A stretch of DNA of 23,321 nucleotides, taken from positions 1-23,321 of the forward strand of contig DIEP01000097.1 of NCBI GenBank assembly GCA_002418685.1, given 5' to 3'. Below are positions 20,605-23,321 of this stretch, piece after piece. The notes below the pieces were generated by a model. The model searched no databases, was not told the origin of the DNA, and worked only from the letters and a program-made list of their open reading frames with translations. The position numbers and the translations under genes are program-made. Each line of letters starts with the position of its first letter. Within the stretch, counting starts at the first letter, position 1. The DNA comes from Ignavibacteria bacterium UBA5771. GTDB taxonomy: Bacteria > Bacteroidota > Ignavibacteria > Kapaibacteriales > UBA2268.

Positions 20605-23321
20605 ATGAAACGTTTGTTTCGCTTCAGTATCCTGTTGTTAATTCTGGGAGTGCTTACAGCAGCCGAAAGCTATGCGCAACCGCAGGCATTCGTCTCGGGG
20701 AGAGTTTCACCAGGAGATGTCAGGGTATTTGTAAAGGACTCGGCGTATGTAATCGACCGAGATTACGTTATCGGCGGTACTTTGATTATAGAGCCAGGTA
20801 CAACAGTGTACTTCTATCCAAATGGAAGAATCATAGATTCAACCGGCGGAAGAATTATAGCTGACGGCTTCGCATCTGCAAATTATACGGCAAACCCAGG
20901 GGGGCTTAATCCAATTGCACCGGGTTCACCATATAATGATGGCTATGCTGACCCAGGCTATTTCCTTTATCGTAGTGGAGGAAGCACTATATCAGTAGGT
21001 ACAAGTCGCGATATTACAGTTAATCCATCAAAATACAACTATATTTTCAATGTTGTGTTCGATACTCTAAACAAAAGAATAGTTGATCTTGTTGACCCAA
21101 CAGATCCAGCTACCGTAGGCGGGAATTATCAAGGTAACAATAATTTAATAGTCGTCACATTTGAACATGCAATTATGTGGAATGCTGCAAGGCTTGCACA
21201 AGCAAATTCTGATGTGAATCTTAAAATGTCCCCTTGGACAAGACTAAACCAAAAGCCAATTAATGTTGTTAACAGTGAAATTAAGTTTATGGGTTCCCCC
21301 GTTTCTAATTTCTCTCGTGAATGGGGCCATATAATTGTTCTTCCTGGCGCCCGTGCTGCATTCTTCCGTAATGCATCATTCAATGGGTTCAGAAAGGATA
21401 CAACTGTTGATAGAACAGATTATTATAATCCATCATTGCCTTGGGCATCTCAAGTTAACAAAAGCTTAAGAGAACTTAATAATGGCTCTGGTGGTGCTTT
21501 AACAACTTATTCATCAAGAACATGGTTGCTTGATGTTAAGTTCAAAAATAATATGGCTCGCTATCGTGGTGGAGCTCTTCAAATTTTACAATCTGTTTCC
21601 GGATTTCCAATTCCAAGTGCAAATCTTGGATATTATCCAATAGATAAAAATCCAAATATAACAGATAGAGATTTAACTCCTTCCTCAATTCTTGAGCATA
21701 ATCCTGTTTTGAGGATTGATAATATTGATGAAACAGTCGCTGAACCACTAACTGATGTTGAGCGTTGTGCTTATGACGATGCTCGATTGGCATTATACTT
21801 AGGACGTATGCGTAATTTAACATTTGATAGGAACTTTGTTCAAATTGCAAATGTTATTTCTACTACAATTGATGGAGTGCCAATTGTTACTGATGACTTA
21901 AATAATCCGGCATCATTTCCACAAAAATTTGGCAATGGTGCATTCGGTGGAGCTATTTATATTCAAGGTCAAGATGAAAACAGACAAATTGAAGTAGGTC
22001 TTGGCGTAAATAATAGTATCAAAATCGCGAATAATGTTGTTAATTTCTCCAAACAAGATGCTTTTGTTGCATACAGAAACTTTGCAGCTAACTATCAAAA
22101 TGCGGGAAGTAGCGAAGGATCAAGAGGTGGAGCAATTTATTTAGGCGATTATACTTCTTTGATTATTGCGGGAGATTTATCACAAAATGAAACAAATACT
22201 CCTTATATGACAGACGGTACTTACAGTGGATATTATTCACTTGGTGGTGCTATCTATGTGGAAAATAGTCAAAATAGATTACAAGTGCGAGGCGGTCCGA
22301 AACGCGCTGATTATAACAATAGAACATTGTTCTATGATAACCGTGCAGGTGCGGGTGGAGCTATCTATGTCGATGGTAATGCATTTCCTGAACAATCACC
22401 AATCATTGGTGGAACGGATTTACCACTCGATGCTCGTAATTTTGGCTTTGATGTGAAATTTAATGAAAATAAAGCAATCGCTTGGGGCGGTGCTATTTAT
22501 ACAAACCGTAACTTCTGGATCGCTGGTTCAGGCGGTATTCAGTCCGGCGCTTTAATTGGATATGATGGAAATTATGAAGTCGTATTCGACCAAAATACAG
22601 CAGGATTTTCAGGTGGTGCAATTCATGTTGCAGTTCCTTCTGATGAAGATACTCCATTGAACTTAAGAACAGTGCAAATTATCCGTACTCGATTTTTGCA
22701 AAATAAAGTTGGTGTTAATATTCAAGGCGAAAACCGTAAAGAAATTCGTGGTGGTGGTGCCATTTATTCATTGAACGCAGAACCCAATCTTTTCAAAGGA
22801 GTTGAATTTAATGGTAATGAAGTTCGAAATGGAAATGGAGCTGCTTTAGCAATTATTAATCCAACAAATGAAGCAAAACGATATTTCCTTTCTGATGTTG
22901 ATGCTGCTAACTTCGATCCAAATACAGGATTAGTTGATGGCTATTCGTCACGTAATGATATATTCACTTATGGCGTTTCAGGTATTCCAGCTACTGCATC
23001 GATGCTGACACGTTTCATTGATAATAAATCAAATATCGATGATGACATTCTTGCATCACAAAGCGGAAGTGGAGCAACCCAATTTTGGGAGGGAACTCTC
23101 CAAACAAGTGATAAATTGCTCAGTACAAGTTGGACAGATGCTAACAATGGAGTGGCAGTAGGCTATTTTGGTACTATCGTGAAATTCGAAAATGGTGGTA
23201 CAAAATGGATTTATCCAACCTCTCCAACACCATACAGACTTGAATCTGTTACATTTATAAATACTAATACAGGTTTTGCTGTTGGCGATAGAGGTGTAAT
23301 CTTAAGAACAGATAATGGTGG
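20605..23321 (+). CDS. Large secreted Pmp-like repeat protein with YCF48-type propeller (3' end outside window)
   Basis: An open frame runs from ATG 20605 to the window edge with no stop: 905 codons, C-terminus missing. GGAGG at 20596-20600 is a strong ribosome site. A Sec signal is clear: a positively charged start, LLLILGVL, and cleavage after SYA near residue 24. Residues about 40-300 are beta-rich and start like right-handed beta-helix proteins (GGTLIIEPGTTVYF). From about 315 to 730 there are eight GGA[IL] motifs (about 322, 448, 508, 547, 584, 628, 670, 717), often preceded by FxxN (FKNN, FDRN, FNEN, FDQN, FLQN). This is the signature of chlamydial polymorphic membrane proteins. From about 815 to the edge, GVAVGYFGTIVKFENGG and GFAVGDRGVILRTDNGG are YCF48/BNR-like propeller repeats. 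It is probably a surface or secreted adhesin. A type IX sorting domain may lie in the missing end. Confidence 0.88.
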   Translation, partial: MKRLFRFSILLLILGVLTAAESYAQPQAFVSGRVSPGDVRVFVKDSAYVIDRDYVIGGTLIIEPGTTVYFYPNGRIIDSTGGRIIADGFASANYTANPGGLNPIAPGSPYNDGYADPGYFLYRSGGSTISVGTSRDITVNPSKYNYIFNVVFDTLNKRIVDLVDPTDPATVGGNYQGNNNLIVVTFEHAIMWNAARLAQANSDVNLKMSPWTRLNQKPINVVNSEIKFMGSPVSNFSREWGHIIVLPGARAAFFRNASFNGFRKDTTVDRTDYYNPSLPWASQVNKSLRELNNGSGGALTTYSSRTWLLDVKFKNNMARYRGGALQILQSVSGFPIPSANLGYYPIDKNPNITDRDLTPSSILEHNPVLRIDNIDETVAEPLTDVERCAYDDARLALYLGRMRNLTFDRNFVQIANVISTTIDGVPIVTDDLNNPASFPQKFGNGAFGGAIYIQGQDENRQIEVGLGVNNSIKIANNVVNFSKQDAFVAYRNFAANYQNAGSSEGSRGGAIYLGDYTSLIIAGDLSQNETNTPYMTDGTYSGYYSLGGAIYVENSQNRLQVRGGPKRADYNNRTLFYDNRAGAGGAIYVDGNAFPEQSPIIGGTDLPLDARNFGFDVKFNENKAIAWGGAIYTNRNFWIAGSGGIQSGALIGYDGNYEVVFDQNTAGFSGGAIHVAVPSDEDTPLNLRTVQIIRTRFLQNKVGVNIQGENRKEIRGGGAIYSLNAEPNLFKGVEFNGNEVRNGNGAALAIINPTNEAKRYFLSDVDAANFDPNTGLVDGYSSRNDIFTYGVSGIPATASMLTRFIDNKSNIDDDILASQSGSGATQFWEGTLQTSDKLLSTSWTDANNGVAVGYFGTIVKFENGGTKWIYPTSPTPYRLESVTFINTNTGFAVGDRGVILRTDNG
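21568..22764 (+). repeat. Pmp-type GGAI/FxxN coding repeat region
   Basis: Eight GGA[IL]-type motifs are encoded at about 21568, 21946, 22126, 22243, 22354, 22486, 22612 and 22753, at irregular spacings of 36-126 codons, with later ones 37-47 codons apart. A degenerate ninth copy (GNGAAL) is near 22837. The DNA copies are divergent, so this is a protein-level repeat, not a recent tandem duplication. Confidence 0.75.

Noticed and set aside
21568..22764. Tandem DNA repeat or CRISPR-like array in the large gene
   Set aside because: The periodicity is in the protein motifs (GGAI); the DNA copies are divergent and unevenly spaced, with one continuous reading frame.

Overview
The window is AT-rich (roughly one third G+C by eye) and looks like a chromosomal segment of a flagellated member of the Bacteroidota/Chlorobiota (FCB) group, such as the Ignavibacteria or Kapabacteria lineages. 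Three things point there. The sdhCAB operon has the B-type (single large cytochrome b) form typical of that group. The Bacteroidota-type promoter element TAnnTTTG lies just upstream of at least seven transcription units. Many operon-first genes start after AT-rich leaders with no Shine-Dalgarno sequence. The flagellar genes argue against ordinary gut Bacteroidetes. The exact lineage is an inference.

Layout. Positions 1-1227 hold the 3' part of a beta-propeller-like protein gene, translationally coupled to a lipoprotein with a CxxC thioredoxin-like motif. Next comes a DUF58 (vWA-like) gene (1323-2216). The succinate dehydrogenase/fumarate reductase operon sdhC-sdhA-sdhB (2321-5753) follows, with overlapping stop/start codons and a clear intrinsic terminator. 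A 460-base gap with no convincing gene precedes proS (6216-7922). proS converges on the minus-strand tRNA thiouridylase gene mnmA (8146-9222), which is divergent from an aldehyde dehydrogenase gene (9371-10855). A long imperfect hairpin (10870-10949) and a lipoprotein of unknown function (11027-11671) separate this metabolic block from the flagellar block.

The flagellar block (11732-14727) opens with a near-perfect sigma-28 promoter (TAAA-N15-GTCGATAA). It carries fliS, fliD, flaG, a FliT/FlgN-like chaperone and a FlgM-like protein, which fits a late filament-cap export operon that also encodes its own sigma-28 antagonist. A two-gene restriction-modification module follows (14839-17123): a beta-class amino-methyltransferase with an N-terminal HEAT-repeat domain, coupled by an ATGA overlap to a PD-ExK nuclease that resembles the CfrBI family.

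The last part contains a fused E1 alpha-beta 2-oxoacid dehydrogenase gene (17318-19483), a tRNA-Arg(CCG) gene (19696-19769), a membrane-anchored TPR protein (19810-20535), and the first 905 codons of a very large secreted protein (20605 to the window end). That last protein combines chlamydial Pmp-like GGAI/FxxN repeats with the beginning of a YCF48-type beta-propeller. The most interesting items are the HEAT-fused methyltransferase system, the Pmp-like/YCF48 hybrid with its G+C-rich 5' end, the sigma-28/FlgM circuit, and the consistent promoter grammar.
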